Assembly: GCF_024834045.1 (NCBI RefSeq)
Contig: NZ_JANUXW010000003.1
Span: 296,100 to 360,099 of the forward strand
Direction: 5' to 3'
Length of the DNA: 64,000 nt
Origin: Neisseria montereyensis
Lineage (GTDB): Bacteria; Pseudomonadota; Gammaproteobacteria; Burkholderiales; Neisseriaceae
The translations under genes were made by a program, and so were the position numbers. The notes beneath the pieces were generated by a model, which was given only the letters and a program-made list of their open reading frames with translations, was not told where the DNA came from and did no database searches. This document shows, piece by piece, positions 27,286 through 37,312 of this stretch; within the stretch, counting starts at the first letter, position 1, and the number at the start of each line of letters is the position of its first letter.

Positions 27286-27330
27286 AGTATTTATTTTGGT
27301 TTTATTTTACAATAATTTTATATATGGAAT

Positions 27331-27840
27331 TCAAAACGGAATATCATCATCAATATCATCCACCGGTGCGGCAGGGGCTGCCGGTGCTTGGCGGCGGGGG
27401 GCGGCCGGCGGCGGGGTTTGCGGTGCGGGTGCGCTTTGATAGTTTTGCTGCGCAGGCGCCTGATAGCCGCCCTGCCCGCCGTCGTATTCGGCGGAACTGC
27501 CGCCGCTGCGTGAGCCGAGCATTTTCATTTCATTGCCGATAATTTCGTATGCGGTGCGCTCTACGCCGTCTTTGCCGGTGTATTTGCGGCTTTGGATACG
27601 GCCTTCGATATAAACGGAACTGCCTTTTTTCAGATACTGTCCGGCAACTTCGGCCAAGCGGCGGTATAAGGTGATATTGTGCCACTCGGTGCGCTCTTGG
27701 CGTTGGCCGCTGTTGCGGTCAGTCCAGACTTCGCTGGTAGCGATGCTGAAATTACATACCGGATCGCCGTTGGGCATATAGCGGACTTCGGGGTCGCGGC
27801 CAAGGTTGCCGATTAAAAGAACTTTATTTAATGATGACAT
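27331..27840 (-). CDS. ssb: Single-stranded DNA-binding protein
   Basis: SSB coats single-stranded DNA during replication, repair and natural transformation, and recruits partners through its C-terminal tip. The 169-residue product starts MSSLNKVLLIGNLGRDPEVR, has the OB fold to about residue 110, a Gly/Gln/Pro/Ala-rich flexible linker, and ends DDDIPF, the conserved acidic tip. A CAGGAGTAAACC ribosome site precedes the ATG. Its start overlaps the end of yajR by 17 bases, so both may be read from one message. It borders the island on the right and has core composition. Confidence 0.97.
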   Translation of the reverse strand: MSSLNKVLLIGNLGRDPEVRYMPNGDPVCNFSIATSEVWTDRNSGQRQERTEWHNITLYRRLAEVAGQYLKKGSSVYIEGRIQSRKYTGKDGVERTAYEIIGNEMKMLGSRSGGSSAEYDGGQGGYQAPAQQNYQSAPAPQTPPPAAPRRQAPAAPAAPVDDIDDDIPF

Positions 27841-29224
27841 GGTTTACTCCTGAGATAATTTGTTCGGCCGCTGCGGCATCAAAGCCTTTTTGTAATGCTT
27901 TAATAAAAACGGTTTGTTTGTCCATACTGAACGACACGGATTCCACGCCGCTCAAAGCAGACAATTCGTTGCGTAAAGTCTCGGTATGGCTCCGTTGACT
28001 TTCGGGAATGGTAAAAGCAATATTTTTTACCGGTTTCGGTGCCGGCATATAAAATGCAATGATTATCCATAATAGCATTAATACCGTGCAGAAAGTAAAC
28101 ACGCCGTTAAAGCCGTATTGTTGGAACAATAAGCCGCCGACGGCGCCGCCGGTAAACAAGCCGACCGATTGCAAGGTATTGTATACACCCATAGCGGTGC
28201 CTTTTAAATCGGGCGGTGAGATTTTCGACACCATAGAAGGCAGGCTGGCTTCCAATACGTTGAAACCGATAAAATAAACCACCAATAACAAGGTAATCAG
28301 CCATACCGAATGCAGGCTGAAAAACAGGCCGATGGGGGCGACGGCAATACAGGCAATGCCGCCGATAAATACTTGTTTCAGTTTATTGCGTGTTTCGCCA
28401 ATAATAATCAGCGGCACCATCACCACAAGGCCGATAATGGTGGTGGGCAGATAGATTTTCCAATGCTGCTCTTTAAATAAGCCTAATTCCACCAAGGCAA
28501 AAGGCAGGGTGGTAAATAAAGCCATTTGGGCGGCATGCAAAACAAAGATGCCGAAATCCAAGCTTAATAATTGTTTGTTTTTTAACACTTCGCTGATTCT
28601 GGAAGGCTGCGCTTCCATATCTTCATGCAGTTTGGATGTTTCGGGATTCGGCGTCATCCATGCCACTACCGCGATGCTGATAAGGGTGAGGATTCCGGTT
28701 AACACAAACAAACCGGGTACGCCGATCCAGCCGGCCAATACCGGCGCCAATACCAAGCTCACGGAAAAGGTTAGGCCGATACTCAAGCCAATCATGGCCA
28801 TGGCACGGGTACGCACTTCATCGCGCGTTAGGTCGGCCAATAATGCGGTAACCGCGGCACTTATCGCCCCTGCCCCCTGTATGGCACGGCCTACAACCAG
28901 TATTTCAAGCGAATCGGCGGATGCTGCGATAAAGCTACCGGCGGCAAAAACAATCAGCCCGACATAAATCACTTTCTTGCGTCCGAATCTATCGGAAGCC
29001 ATGCCCAAAGGCAATTGCAAACAGGCTTGCGTTAAACCATACATACCCATGGCCAAGCCGACCAAGGCTTTATTATTGTCGGCACCGGGTAAGGTGGCGG
29101 CATAGAGTGCCAAAACAGGCAGCACCAGAAACATGCCCAACATACGCAAGGCATAAACACCCGCCAACGAGCTACTGGCACGCCATTCGAGCGGAAACAT
29201 TTGTGTACGGTTTTCTCTTGCCAT
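27824..29224 (-). CDS. yajR: MFS transporter YajR-like
   Basis: A 466-residue major facilitator superfamily transporter with twelve predicted membrane helices. LRMLGMFLVLPVLALYA at the start, SDRFGRKKVI between helices 2 and 3, and the GTAMGVYNTLQS segment match E. coli YajR. As in YajR, a soluble ferredoxin-like domain follows the last helix (about residues 395-466, LRNELSALSGVESVSFSMD). The substrate is not established; drug or proton-coupled efflux is the usual guess. The ATG at 29224 is followed by MARENRTQMFPLEW. The end overlaps ssb. Confidence 0.85.
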   Translation of the reverse strand: MARENRTQMFPLEWRASSSLAGVYALRMLGMFLVLPVLALYAATLPGADNNKALVGLAMGMYGLTQACLQLPLGMASDRFGRKKVIYVGLIVFAAGSFIAASADSLEILVVGRAIQGAGAISAAVTALLADLTRDEVRTRAMAMIGLSIGLTFSVSLVLAPVLAGWIGVPGLFVLTGILTLISIAVVAWMTPNPETSKLHEDMEAQPSRISEVLKNKQLLSLDFGIFVLHAAQMALFTTLPFALVELGLFKEQHWKIYLPTTIIGLVVMVPLIIIGETRNKLKQVFIGGIACIAVAPIGLFFSLHSVWLITLLLVVYFIGFNVLEASLPSMVSKISPPDLKGTAMGVYNTLQSVGLFTGGAVGGLLFQQYGFNGVFTFCTVLMLLWIIIAFYMPAPKPVKNIAFTIPESQRSHTETLRNELSALSGVESVSFSMDKQTVFIKALQKGFDAAAAEQIISGVNHVIIK

Positions 29225-29243
29225 ATTTCGCCTGTCGTATCTT

Positions 29244-29280
29244 TTCAGACGGCCTATAAATAGCTTTAAGGCCGTCTGAA
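29244..29280 (-). terminator. Inverted DUS pair between transglycosylase and yajR
   Basis: TTCAGACGGCCT at 29244-29255 and AGGCCGTCTGAA at 29269-29280 form a 12-bp stem with a 13-base loop, downstream of the transglycosylase gene. Confidence 0.7.
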
Positions 29281-29346
29281 ACGGTTTGATTAGATTAAAG
29301 AAAGCAGATTATTAAATATTTGTTTTAAAACAAATATTTGATTAAA

Positions 29347-29976
29347 CTAGCCCCAACGCCAATGATTGCGCCATGCACCGAGTACGGCGTTCGGATATTT
29401 ATTGCTGCCCAAGCTGCCGTTGAAGCGTGCCAAAGCGCGTACTAAATTGCCGTTTTCAACATTATTGTAATGTCTCAGAATAGTGCAACCGTAACGCAGG
29501 TTGGTGCGGATATCAAATAAATTATGATCGGATTTCCCAATATAATTTTTCCAAAACGGCATCACCTGCATCAAACCGCGCGCACCGACTTTACTAATGG
29601 CATATTGGCGGAATGCGCTTTCCACTTCTATCAGCCCCAATATCACTTGTGCATTCAATCCGGCGCGGCTGGCTTCATAGTGAATATTGATTAACAGCCG
29701 CTCCCTCTGCCCTGCGTCCGGCACATAATGCGCCAAACGTGCCGACATCTCACGCAGCCAACGTTCGCCTTCGGCGGGGTTATCAAAAACCAAACGCGGC
29801 GGGTTAACATTGTTCACGGCACCGCGCATTACCGAGGCCACATCATCGGATAAAGTTTCTTCGCGCTGGGCGCCTGCATAGAGTAGCTTCGGGCTGAGTA
29901 ATGCCGCACTTCCGGCCAATAATAAGCGGCGGCGAAAAAAAGATGCCGGTAGATTTTTCGGTGTCTGACGTTCCAT
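29347..29976 (-). CDS. Lytic transglycosylase (SLT domain), exported
   Basis: A 209-residue enzyme expected to cleave peptidoglycan between MurNAc and GlcNAc in the periplasm. The ATG at 29976 is chosen over a TTG at 30003 upstream. The N-terminus has RRRLLLAGSAALLSP, a twin-arginine-like signal peptide. The catalytic glutamate lies in GLIEVESAFRQYA, followed by the family GARGLMQVMP and NLRYGCTILRHY motifs and ALARFNGS. It stands alone between inverted DUS pairs. It is one of several Neisseria transglycosylases; I cannot say which. Confidence 0.88.
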   Translation of the reverse strand: MERQTPKNLPASFFRRRLLLAGSAALLSPKLLYAGAQREETLSDDVASVMRGAVNNVNPPRLVFDNPAEGERWLREMSARLAHYVPDAGQRERLLINIHYEASRAGLNAQVILGLIEVESAFRQYAISKVGARGLMQVMPFWKNYIGKSDHNLFDIRTNLRYGCTILRHYNNVENGNLVRALARFNGSLGSNKYPNAVLGAWRNHWRWG

Positions 29977-30015
29977 AATGTATGAGATTATTTTTCTATT
30001 CAATTAATATTTTGT

Positions 30016-30058
30016 TTCAGACGGCCTACATAAATAAGACTAAATAAGGCCGTCTGAA
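30016..30058 (-). terminator. Inverted DUS pair downstream of ftsK
   Basis: TTCAGACGGCCT at 30016-30027 and AGGCCGTCTGAA at 30047-30058 can form a 12-bp stem, about 50 bases after the ftsK stop on the minus strand. Confidence 0.7.
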
Positions 30059-30105
30059 AACGGTATCGGTTTTATTATTTTACATTATCACTTCTTTTAG
30101 CGGTA

Positions 30106-33100
30106 TTAATCTAAATGTTCACTACTTTGTGCCAATACGGTTCGGTTACCGTTGGCTTCGGGCGCGGAAACAATGCCGTCTGCTTCCATTTGATCAATCA
30201 AACGGGCGGCACGGTTGTAGCCGACGCGCAGATAACGCTGTACGGATGAAATGGTTGCTTTACGGTTTTTAATCACGCAAGCAACCGCATCATCATACAT
30301 CGGGTCTTGCTCTTCGTCGCCGTTGCGTTGGCCGTTGGCATTGCTGAATATATCATCACTGCCCACGCCCGCAGTCAGGATATCGTCGATATAATTCGGC
30401 TCGCCAAACTGTTTGAGGTATTCGACCACATGGTGTACTTCGTCGTCCGCCACAAAAGCGCCGTGAACGCGTTTCGGATAGCCGGTGCCCGGCGGCAGAA
30501 ACAGCATATCACCCTGTCCAAGCAGGTTTTCCGCCCCCATCTGATCCAAAATCGTGCGGCTATCGACCTTGCTCGATACTTGGAAAGCAATACGGGTCGG
30601 AATATTGGCTTTAATCAATCCGGTAATCACATCCACACTCGGGCGCTGGGTAGCCAAAATCAAATGAATACCGGCGGCACGGGCTTTTTGCGCCAATCTT
30701 GCGATAAGCTCTTCGATTTTCTTACCGGCCGTCATCATCAAATCGGCAAACTCATCCACCACCACCACAATAAAGGGCAGTTTTTCCAAAGGTTCGGGGT
30801 CTTCAGGATTGAGGCTGAACGGGTTGGTTAATTTTTTACCGTGTGCGGCGGCTTCGGCTATTTTTTGATTGAATCCGGCCAGATTACGCACGCCCAAATG
30901 ACTCATAAGACGGTAGCGTTTTTCCATTTCGTTCACGCACCAAGTCAGCGCATTGGCGGCCAGTTTCATATCGGTAACCACGGGCGCAAGCAAGTGCGGA
31001 ATGCCTTCGTAAATAGACAATTCCAACATCTTCGGATCAATCATAATCATGCGCACTTCTTCGGGCGTTGCTTTAAACAGCATCGATAAAATCATCGCAT
31101 TCACACCCACTGATTTACCCGATCCGGTGGTCCCCGCTACCAATAAGTGCGGTGCTTTGCCCAAATCGGTAACCACCGGTTCGCCGCTGATATCCTGCCC
31201 GAGCGCAAGGGTAAGTTTGGATTTCGATTCCTGAAACGCCGGCGAATTGAAAATTTCACTCAGGCGTATCATTTGCCGTTTCGGATTGGGCAATTCCAAG
31301 CCCATATAGGTTTTGCCCGGAATGGTTTCGACCACGCGGATAGAGGCCACACCTAAAGAGCGCGCCAAATCTTTTTCGAGATTGATTACGGCATTGCCGC
31401 GCACACCCACATCCGGCTCGATTTCATAACGGGTAATCACCGGGCCGGCATAAGCATCCATCACTTTGACTTTAACTTTAAACTCAGCCAGTTTTTCTTC
31501 AATGGTAATACTGTTTTCAAGTAGTGCTTCTTCGGTTTGGGTGGCGGTAGGGTCAAACTGCGGCGGCTGAAGTAAAGCCACCGTTGGCAAGGTGTTTTCA
31601 CCCGACGGCTTAGTAATATTATGATGCGTTTGCACGGCCGCGGTTTCAGACGGCATCGCTACCGCTGCCTGCATGGCGGTTTGCACAACCGATTGGTTAG
31701 GATGTTCGAATACGGCGGCGGTTACTTCATCGGTATGGTTTGAGGCCGTCTGAAAATGGTCGCCCTCCTGTTCGGAATCCGACTCTTGCAACAGGCGGTC
31801 GGTAATGCTCCAATTCGGTTGCGAACTAATATGGGCATTGGCCTGCTGTTCCATGCGGCGGTTTAACGCTCGTGAGGGTCTGATGGTTTCCGTTTGTACA
31901 TCGTGAAAAGAAGGCGGCGGCGGTATATCGATAACCTGCCGTTCCACTTCCGGCACGGGCGGCGGTTCGCTGATAATAGGCGCGGCTTCGGGAACTGCCG
32001 AATAAGGCGTGAATCTTGAATAAATAGGCGCAGCTGCCGTGGTTGCGGCGGTAGCGACAGGTTTCACCGGCTGAAGTTGGGCGGAATGGCTTTGCCCCAC
32101 CCTCGCCGCTTCGGGAATTACACTTTCGCGCATGGCCGTATTAATCCGGCGGATACGCTGGCGGTTTACAGGCGAATCGGTTTTGGCTAGATTGGCAAAA
32201 ACTTCGCCCTCAGGAATAATCTTTGGCTGCACGCTTTGAACCGGCTCTTGTGCCGATACTTGGCGGCGGCGCGCCAAACGTTGGCGCAACAGATTGGAAC
32301 GGATATCCTCTTCACCGATGATTTCGGGATTATCCAACGCCTGCTCGACCGATTCGACCATTTCGGTGCGGGGTGAACCGTAGGTAAGCTGACGCACCTC
32401 CGACAATACCCGCTCACGGGTGCGGATAACCGCAGGGTCGTCCAATTCAATGGTTTTCAATTGTCGTACAGGGGCGGGCGGCTCAACCTCTTGCAAGGCG
32501 GGTTTGAATTGCCAGTTTAACTCAACCACTTCCATATCCGGCGAAGGATGGGAAAAAGCACGCACGGCCTGAGGATTGGTTTCTTTCTCTTGCCATTCGG
32601 ATAACTGGGTTTCGTGCAGGGTGCGGGTTGCTTCTTCCAAGGTAATCACCGGCAAAGAAGCATCAACAGGCTTGGCCGTGCGGTATTCTTCTTCATCAAA
32701 AGCCACATAGGGCGCAGGGGCAATGGCCTTGCCGGTAACCGTACGCTTGGCAACAGGCTCCTCCTTATGCTCTTCTTCCGCCGTTAAAACGGCACCGAAT
32801 AGCGGCACTTCGCCTTTTTCTTCGGCAAAAGAAGCGTCTGCTTCCTGCTCCTGATGATTATCGCTTGCGGCAGATTCCGAATCTTGTTGCTTGATTTCCG
32901 GATCCGGTAAAACAGGCTGAGGGCTGTTGTCCGTATTGGCAGCAATATTTTCGGCAGTCTCTTCAGCCATTCCGACTTCGGAAAAGGTTTGATCCGCCGC
33001 CTCTTCAAGGGCAGCGGTTTCTTCTTTAGGTGCGGCTGCAAAAATAGGCAGCTCGTTAAAATCGTCTTCTTGCTGTTCTTTACGTTTGCCGCCTAATGTC

Positions 33101-33432
33101 GCTTCCAGTTTACGGCTGTGTTTGGGCGACAGGGCGCGGAATTTTTCTACGGTTTGATCATAAACCGCTTTCGCTTCTTCGGCCGCACGATAATGTTGAC
33201 GGGTATTTTTCAGGTTCGGATCCACGCCGCGCAGCATTTTCGGCTGTGGGGCATCGTGCGGCGGTTGTTCTTCCCCTTCATCGGCTTCGTGACGGCTCAG
33301 ATAGGTCAGTTCGCGCAGCCATTCCTTCTCCTGACGGTGACGCATCCATAAGACACCGACAATCGCGCATAGCAATACAATCAGTAAAAATATCCAAAAC
33401 ATGAATAAAAGCAGCCCAGTTGATTTTTGCAA
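30106..33432 (-). CDS. ftsK: DNA translocase FtsK, single membrane helix form
   Basis: FtsK pumps chromosomal DNA at the division septum and aids dimer resolution and segregation. The 1108-residue product has only one hydrophobic segment near the N-terminus ([20 protein letters not shown]) instead of the usual four, then a very long Glu/Pro/Ala/Gln-rich linker to about residue 640. The motor domain follows with Walker [15 protein letters not shown] and Walker [13 protein letters not shown], then [10 protein letters not shown]. The gamma winged-helix for KOPS binding closes it ([21 protein letters not shown]). Neisseria commonly has a second, multi-spanning FtsK elsewhere. Confidence 0.9.
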   Translation of the reverse strand: MQKSTGLLLFMFWIFLLIVLLCAIVGVLWMRHRQEKEWLRELTYLSRHEADEGEEQPPHDAPQPKMLRGVDPNLKNTRQHYRAAEEAKAVYDQTVEKFRALSPKHSRKLEATLGGKRKEQQEDDFNELPIFAAAPKEETAALEEAADQTFSEVGMAEETAENIAANTDNSPQPVLPDPEIKQQDSESAASDNHQEQEADASFAEEKGEVPLFGAVLTAEEEHKEEPVAKRTVTGKAIAPAPYVAFDEEEYRTAKPVDASLPVITLEEATRTLHETQLSEWQEKETNPQAVRAFSHPSPDMEVVELNWQFKPALQEVEPPAPVRQLKTIELDDPAVIRTRERVLSEVRQLTYGSPRTEMVESVEQALDNPEIIGEEDIRSNLLRQRLARRRQVSAQEPVQSVQPKIIPEGEVFANLAKTDSPVNRQRIRRINTAMRESVIPEAARVGQSHSAQLQPVKPVATAATTAAAPIYSRFTPYSAVPEAAPIISEPPPVPEVERQVIDIPPPPSFHDVQTETIRPSRALNRRMEQQANAHISSQPNWSITDRLLQESDSEQEGDHFQTASNHTDEVTAAVFEHPNQSVVQTAMQAAVAMPSETAAVQTHHNITKPSGENTLPTVALLQPPQFDPTATQTEEALLENSITIEEKLAEFKVKVKVMDAYAGPVITRYEIEPDVGVRGNAVINLEKDLARSLGVASIRVVETIPGKTYMGLELPNPKRQMIRLSEIFNSPAFQESKSKLTLALGQDISGEPVVTDLGKAPHLLVAGTTGSGKSVGVNAMILSMLFKATPEEVRMIMIDPKMLELSIYEGIPHLLAPVVTDMKLAANALTWCVNEMEKRYRLMSHLGVRNLAGFNQKIAEAAAHGKKLTNPFSLNPEDPEPLEKLPFIVVVVDEFADLMMTAGKKIEELIARLAQKARAAGIHLILATQRPSVDVITGLIKANIPTRIAFQVSSKVDSRTILDQMGAENLLGQGDMLFLPPGTGYPKRVHGAFVADDEVHHVVEYLKQFGEPNYIDDILTAGVGSDDIFSNANGQRNGDEEQDPMYDDAVACVIKNRKATISSVQRYLRVGYNRAARLIDQMEADGIVSAPEANGNRTVLAQSSEHLD

Positions 33433-33709
33433 AGTGTCTATTTTAGCCTGTTTCGCCGTTTTAAAGAACAGTTTTCAGGGCAATCGGCAGCTTTTTCGGA
33501 ATAACGGACGACAAATTACGGATAAACGAATTTATTCCTGCGGCTTACCGCGTCATTGAATGGCAATAATCCAACAAAATGTCTTAACAATTTCAGACGG
33601 CCTGTATTCATTTAAACGGCTTCTGATAATTTTGATAAAAATGGTTTCCGTACACGCTGAATTTTACTAAAATTCTCATTTCATATCTTACTTTATGCAT
33701 TTATTAACC

Positions 33710-34588
33710 ATGGGCTTCAAACTCACCCCTATCGACATTGTCGACGACATTAGCCGTGAAGACTTTCACCGCTATTACCTCAAGCCACGCAAGCCCGTGG
33801 TGATTCGCAATATGGCAAAAAAATGGCCGGCTTATGAAAAATGGTCGTTAGACTATATGAAAGAAGCCATCGGCGACATTGTCGTTCCTTTATACGACAG
33901 CAGCAAAGCCGACCCTGCCGCGCCAATCAATGCGGCCAGTACCGAAATGAAATTCGGCGATTATATCGATTTAATCCAAAGAGAACCGACCGACCTACGC
34001 ATCTTCCTCTTCGACCCGATTAAACACGCGCCATCGCTGTTGCAAGATTATATTTTCCCGCAAGATTTAATGGGCGGCTTTTTAGACAAATATCCGACCA
34101 TGTTTTTCGGCGGCATCGGCTCGGAAACCTTTTTGCACTACGATATTGATATGGCGCATATTTTCCACACCCATTTCGGACGCAAACACATTATTTTGTT
34201 TGATTACAAATGGAAAGAACGCCTCTACCGCATCCCCTATGCCACCTACGCACTTGAAGATTACAGTGTCGAAAACCCCGACACACAACGCTTTCCGGCC
34301 TTAGACGGCGTCGAAGGCATCGAATGCTTTTTGGAGTACGGCGACACCTTATTTATGCCGACCGGCTGGTGGCACTGGATGAAATACCTCGACGGCTCGT
34401 TTTCCCTTTCATTACGCGCATGGGACGAAAGCTGGGCGGTGAAAGCGCAAAGCGTCTGGAATCTCACCGTTCAACGCCAATTCGATAATATGATGAAAGC
34501 ACGTTACCGGCAGCGTTATATGGCATGGAAAGAACGCCTTGCCGTGAAACGGGCAGACAAAGCTTTACTCAAAGGGTTGCCGAGATAA
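33710..34588 (+). CDS. Cupin-like JmjC-domain protein
   Basis: A predicted Fe(II)/2-oxoglutarate-dependent oxygenase of the cupin-8 (JmjC-like) family, of unknown substrate. The start at 33710 gives MGFKLTPIDIVDD, the usual opening; an ATG at 33695 is an alternative. Metal ligands are suggested by the H-x-D in FLHYDIDMAH and by the later His in PTGWWHWM. The motif GDTLFMPTGWWH is typical of JmjC hydroxylases. The product of about 292 residues has no signal peptide. It lies alone, divergent from ftsK, and is followed by an inverted DUS terminator shared with the minus-strand gene beyond. Confidence 0.82.
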   Translation: MGFKLTPIDIVDDISREDFHRYYLKPRKPVVIRNMAKKWPAYEKWSLDYMKEAIGDIVVPLYDSSKADPAAPINAASTEMKFGDYIDLIQREPTDLRIFLFDPIKHAPSLLQDYIFPQDLMGGFLDKYPTMFFGGIGSETFLHYDIDMAHIFHTHFGRKHIILFDYKWKERLYRIPYATYALEDYSVENPDTQRFPALDGVEGIECFLEYGDTLFMPTGWWHWMKYLDGSFSLSLRAWDESWAVKAQSVWNLTVQRQFDNMMKARYRQRYMAWKERLAVKRADKALLKGLPR

Positions 34589-34597
34589 ACAAACAAT

Positions 34598-34631
34598 AAA
34601 GGCCGTCTGAATTGGTTTTCAGACGGCCTTT
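34598..34631. terminator. Bidirectional inverted DUS terminator
   Basis: AAAGGCCGTCTGAA and TTCAGACGGCCTTT form a 14-bp stem with a short loop and flanking A/T runs, between the convergent JmjC and YrhK-like genes. Confidence 0.9.
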
Positions 34632-34652
34632 GTTATGGATTATGGTTTGCCG

Positions 34653-34952
34653 TTAAAAATCGGTATCCGGCATAATATGTTTATCGGCATGATAGCGCTG
34701 CAAATGAACCCGACGGCAAAAGCGAATAGCCGGCCGAATCAGCATTTCAACGCTGCCGATAATAAACAAATATGTTCCCAACTTAACTTGGGAAGGATAG
34801 AGAAACAAAACACTACCCACTAAAAACCAGATACCGATTAATAAATCATTGGCGATACTCAGCGTTTCATAGCGTTGATGAATAATCAATTCTTCCGAAC
34901 CTAAGTGCAACTCAATCGGAATATCTTTTTTACTTTGATCCGTCATTTTCAT
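34653..34952 (-). CDS. YrhK-like small membrane protein
   Basis: A 99-residue protein of the YrhK domain type, function unknown. A soluble stretch (ELHLGSEELIIHQRYETLSI) leads into two hydrophobic segments (DLLIGIWFLVGSVLFLYP, then TYLFIIGSVEMLIRPAI) separated by a short loop, so it is probably a small inner-membrane hairpin. The Arg-rich tail faces the cytoplasm. It is the only gene between the JmjC terminator and pyrC and is followed by the bidirectional DUS hairpin. Confidence in the family is moderate. Confidence 0.7.
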   Translation of the reverse strand: MKMTDQSKKDIPIELHLGSEELIIHQRYETLSIANDLLIGIWFLVGSVLFLYPSQVKLGTYLFIIGSVEMLIRPAIRFCRRVHLQRYHADKHIMPDTDF

Positions 34953-35037
34953 ACCAAAATCCTTGTTTTATATTATTTTCTCTGCCCTATCCTACCTGAT
35001 ATTCCTCATCATATACAAAACACCCTCACAAAATATC

Positions 35038-35064
35038 AGGCCGTCTGAAACCTTTCAGACGGCC
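35038..35064. terminator. Inverted DUS pair downstream of pyrC
   Basis: AGGCCGTCTGAA (35038-35049) and TTCAGACGGCC (35054-35064) make a tight stem with a 4-base loop just past the pyrC stop on the minus strand. Confidence 0.8.
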
Positions 35065-35088
35065 GTTACTACTATTCAGCTCAAACAA

Positions 35089-36126
35089 TCAATATTGAAC
35101 CGTCCAAGCCACCTGTTCGCCGCCGCGCATCGGAACCAATACTTCGCCGTCGCCGAAAGGAATGGCTTCTTCTACCGGACAAGGTTGTTTGATTAAAGTG
35201 ATACTGCGCGGGTTTTCAGGCAGGCCGTAGAAACGGGCGCCGTTTTTTGAAGCGAAGGCTTCCAATTTATCCAAAGCGCCTGCTTTGTCAAACACTTCCG
35301 CATAAAGCTCAATCGCGGTTGCCGCACTGAACATACCGGCGCAACCACATGCATTTTCTTTCAGCGAGCGGGCATGCGGGGCGCTGTCGGTACCTAAGAA
35401 AAACTTATGGGCATAATCGCCGGTAACCGCTTCAACCAATGCCTTACGGTGGCTTTCACGCTTCAACACCGGCAGGCAATAACGGTGCGGGCGCACGCCG
35501 CCGACCAATAAATCATTGCGGTTCAACAGCAAATGCTGCGGGGTAACGCTGGCGGCGACATTGTCGCCTGCTTCCATCACCAAACGGGCGGCATCGGCGG
35601 TAGTAATGTGTTCGAACACCACTTTCAAATCGGGCACCTGCTGTAAAACGGGTTTCATCACCCGTTCGATAAACACGGCTTCGCGGTCGAAAATATCCAC
35701 TTCCGGATCGGTAACTTCGCCGTGCACCAAAAATAAAACGCCCTGCTTGGCCATTTCCTGCAAAACCGGAATCAGTTTAAACAAATCGGTTACACCGGAA
35801 TCGGAATTGGTGGTTGCCCCGGCCGGATACAGTTTGAACGCCACAATGCCTGCGGCTTTCGCTTCCCGCACCAATTCGGGCGTGGATTTATCGGTTAGAT
35901 ACAGCGTCATCAACGGCTCAAATGTGCTGTTCGGCGGCAAGGCATCCATAATGCGTGCTTTATAGGCCATTGCATCGGCCACGCTGACCACCGGCGGTTT
36001 CAAATTGGGCATAATCACGGCGCGCCCCATCTGCCTTGCGGTAAACGGCAATACGGCTTTCAGTGCGTCGCCGTCGCGTAAATGCAGGTGCATATCGTCG
36101 GGCTGGATAATGGTCAGGGTTTGCAT
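35089..36126 (-). CDS. pyrC: Dihydroorotase
   Basis: Closes carbamoyl-aspartate to dihydroorotate, the third step of pyrimidine synthesis. The 345-residue length matches the proteobacterial class II enzyme. The zinc-binding HLHLRDGD motif is near residue 13, with the metal-site lysine in [16 protein letters not shown] (about 103), VHGEV and FEHITT histidines following, and the catalytic Asp in FLGTDSAPH. Transcribed alone, about 90 bases from the inverted DUS pair before the lipoprotein gene. Confidence 0.97.
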   Translation of the reverse strand: MQTLTIIQPDDMHLHLRDGDALKAVLPFTARQMGRAVIMPNLKPPVVSVADAMAYKARIMDALPPNSTFEPLMTLYLTDKSTPELVREAKAAGIVAFKLYPAGATTNSDSGVTDLFKLIPVLQEMAKQGVLFLVHGEVTDPEVDIFDREAVFIERVMKPVLQQVPDLKVVFEHITTADAARLVMEAGDNVAASVTPQHLLLNRNDLLVGGVRPHRYCLPVLKRESHRKALVEAVTGDYAHKFFLGTDSAPHARSLKENACGCAGMFSAATAIELYAEVFDKAGALDKLEAFASKNGARFYGLPENPRSITLIKQPCPVEEAIPFGDGEVLVPMRGGEQVAWTVQY

Positions 36127-36164
36127 AATATTCCTTTATTATATTTTATGTGCTTTTAAGTTTA

Positions 36165-36213
36165 AGGCCGTCTGAAAACGTTTACCCGGCCATGCGGGTG
36201 ATTCAGACGGCCT
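36165..36213 (-). terminator. Inverted DUS pair between lipoprotein gene and pyrC
   Basis: AGGCCGTCTGAA at 36165-36176 pairs with TTCAGACGGCCT at 36202-36213; CCCGGCCATGCGGG sits in the loop and can form an inner hairpin. Confidence 0.7.
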
Positions 36214-36219
36214 ATTTCA

Positions 36220-36804
36220 TTATTCACCGTTAACGGCAGGTATATTGGCCGGCGGGCGGATAAACGAGAGTGCCAATTGTGCCGGCAACTGTTCCGAAGA
36301 CGACATATTCGCCGTCAGCCTTATATCACCACCACTGTCGGTTTCATGCCAAATATAGGCGATGCGGGTAAACGGAAACGGCGAAGAAACAAAGCTTTTT
36401 TCCTCCAAACGCGGTTCTATACCCGGCCGCCCTGCCAATGCGATACGGTCAAACGCTTTTTCGACAACCGTTCCGTCTGCCTTGGCAGTTTTGACATTGC
36501 AAGAATCGGAAGTGGTACTTAGATAAAAAACCGCACCCTGTCGCTCTGTTTGCCAAACCGATTGGGCGTCTAATTCCATCATCCCCGGCGGCAGGTTTTT
36601 AATATCTTCCGCCGTCATCTTTTGAAACGGTTGTTGCCCCGCCCATTCGCCAACCGCAGCAGCACCACCGCCGGTTTGCACGCAAGCCTGTTCAAATAGT
36701 TTAACGGCTTCCGTTGCGTAAGCGGCCGATTGTTCGGGCTTAACTTCTTGGCTACAAGATGCCAAAGAAAATACGGCAATTGGCAACAACAAAGTTTTCA
36801 ACAT
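36220..36804 (-). CDS. Predicted lipoprotein, unknown function
   Basis: A 194-residue protein starting MLKTLLLPIAVFSLASCSQ: a signal peptide ending in a lipobox (LASC), so it is expected to be lipidated and held in the membrane. The start at 36804 is chosen because it gives this signal peptide; the longer frame to 36912 lies inside tusA. A DUS (36805-36816) fills the whole gap to tusA and ends against the start codon. The mature part has no motif I recognise. It was probably co-transcribed with tusA. Confidence 0.75.
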   Translation of the reverse strand: MLKTLLLPIAVFSLASCSQEVKPEQSAAYATEAVKLFEQACVQTGGGAAAVGEWAGQQPFQKMTAEDIKNLPPGMMELDAQSVWQTERQGAVFYLSTTSDSCNVKTAKADGTVVEKAFDRIALAGRPGIEPRLEEKSFVSSPFPFTRIAYIWHETDSGGDIRLTANMSSSEQLPAQLALSFIRPPANIPAVNGE

Positions 36805-36817
36805 TTCAGACGGCCTT

Positions 36818-37042
36818 TTATTTATGGCGCACCACCAATTTAAACACCCCGTCGGCTTCGGAAGATTCCAGCAAAACATGGCCGGTTTGGCGGCAGAAAG
36901 CGGCAAAATCATCCGGCGCGCCGTGATCGGTTGCCAGCACGGTCAACAATTCATCGGCATCCATTTGCGCTAATGCTTTTTTGGCACGCAAAATCGGTAA
37001 AGGACATTTTAATCCGGTAACGTCTAAGGTTTGTGTATTCAT
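36818..37042 (-). CDS. tusA: TusA-family sulfur carrier protein
   Basis: A 74-residue small sulfur-transfer protein. The persulfide-carrying cysteine is in GLKCPLPILRAKKAL (CPxP motif, about residue 13). TusA relays sulfur from IscS to tRNA thiouridine formation or other pathways; related TusA-like proteins serve different roles, so the exact path is uncertain. The C-terminus (GVFKLVVRHK) is typical. It precedes the lipoprotein gene with only 13 bases between, so both may share a message. Confidence 0.85.
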   Translation of the reverse strand: MNTQTLDVTGLKCPLPILRAKKALAQMDADELLTVLATDHGAPDDFAAFCRQTGHVLLESSEADGVFKLVVRHK

Positions 37043-37200
37043 GATTCATTCTCGTATTTTTTAAGACAACACACAATATGCCGCCGCAACGTGTGAAAAC
37101 AAGTCTACCGCTGCTTTTGGCGACAGGGGAAAGCATATCGGCGGTTATTATACAGCAAGCTGCGGTTTAAACAGGGAAAATCGGTGCAAACTGTCAATAT

Positions 37201-37312
37201 ATGTAGGGGCGGATTATATATCCGCCCGTTTGTCGGGTTGTGACCAAGTTTTTTATATGGTCATACCTTATAGCAAGGCTGGGGCGGGCGGATATATAAT
37301 CCGCCCCTACAT
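37201..37312. repeat. 112-bp MITE-like element with perfect 28-bp terminal inverted repeats
   Basis: The left arm 37201-37228 starts ATGTAGGGGCGGATTATATA; the right arm 37285-37312 is its exact reverse complement. A 56-base non-coding centre separates them. A degenerate relative lies at 63563-63706 in this window. The layout (short, no ORF, terminal inverted repeats, more than one copy) suggests a miniature mobile element. It sits in the 430-base gap between tusA and the TauE/SafE-like gene, followed by a DUS at about 37319. Confidence 0.75.
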
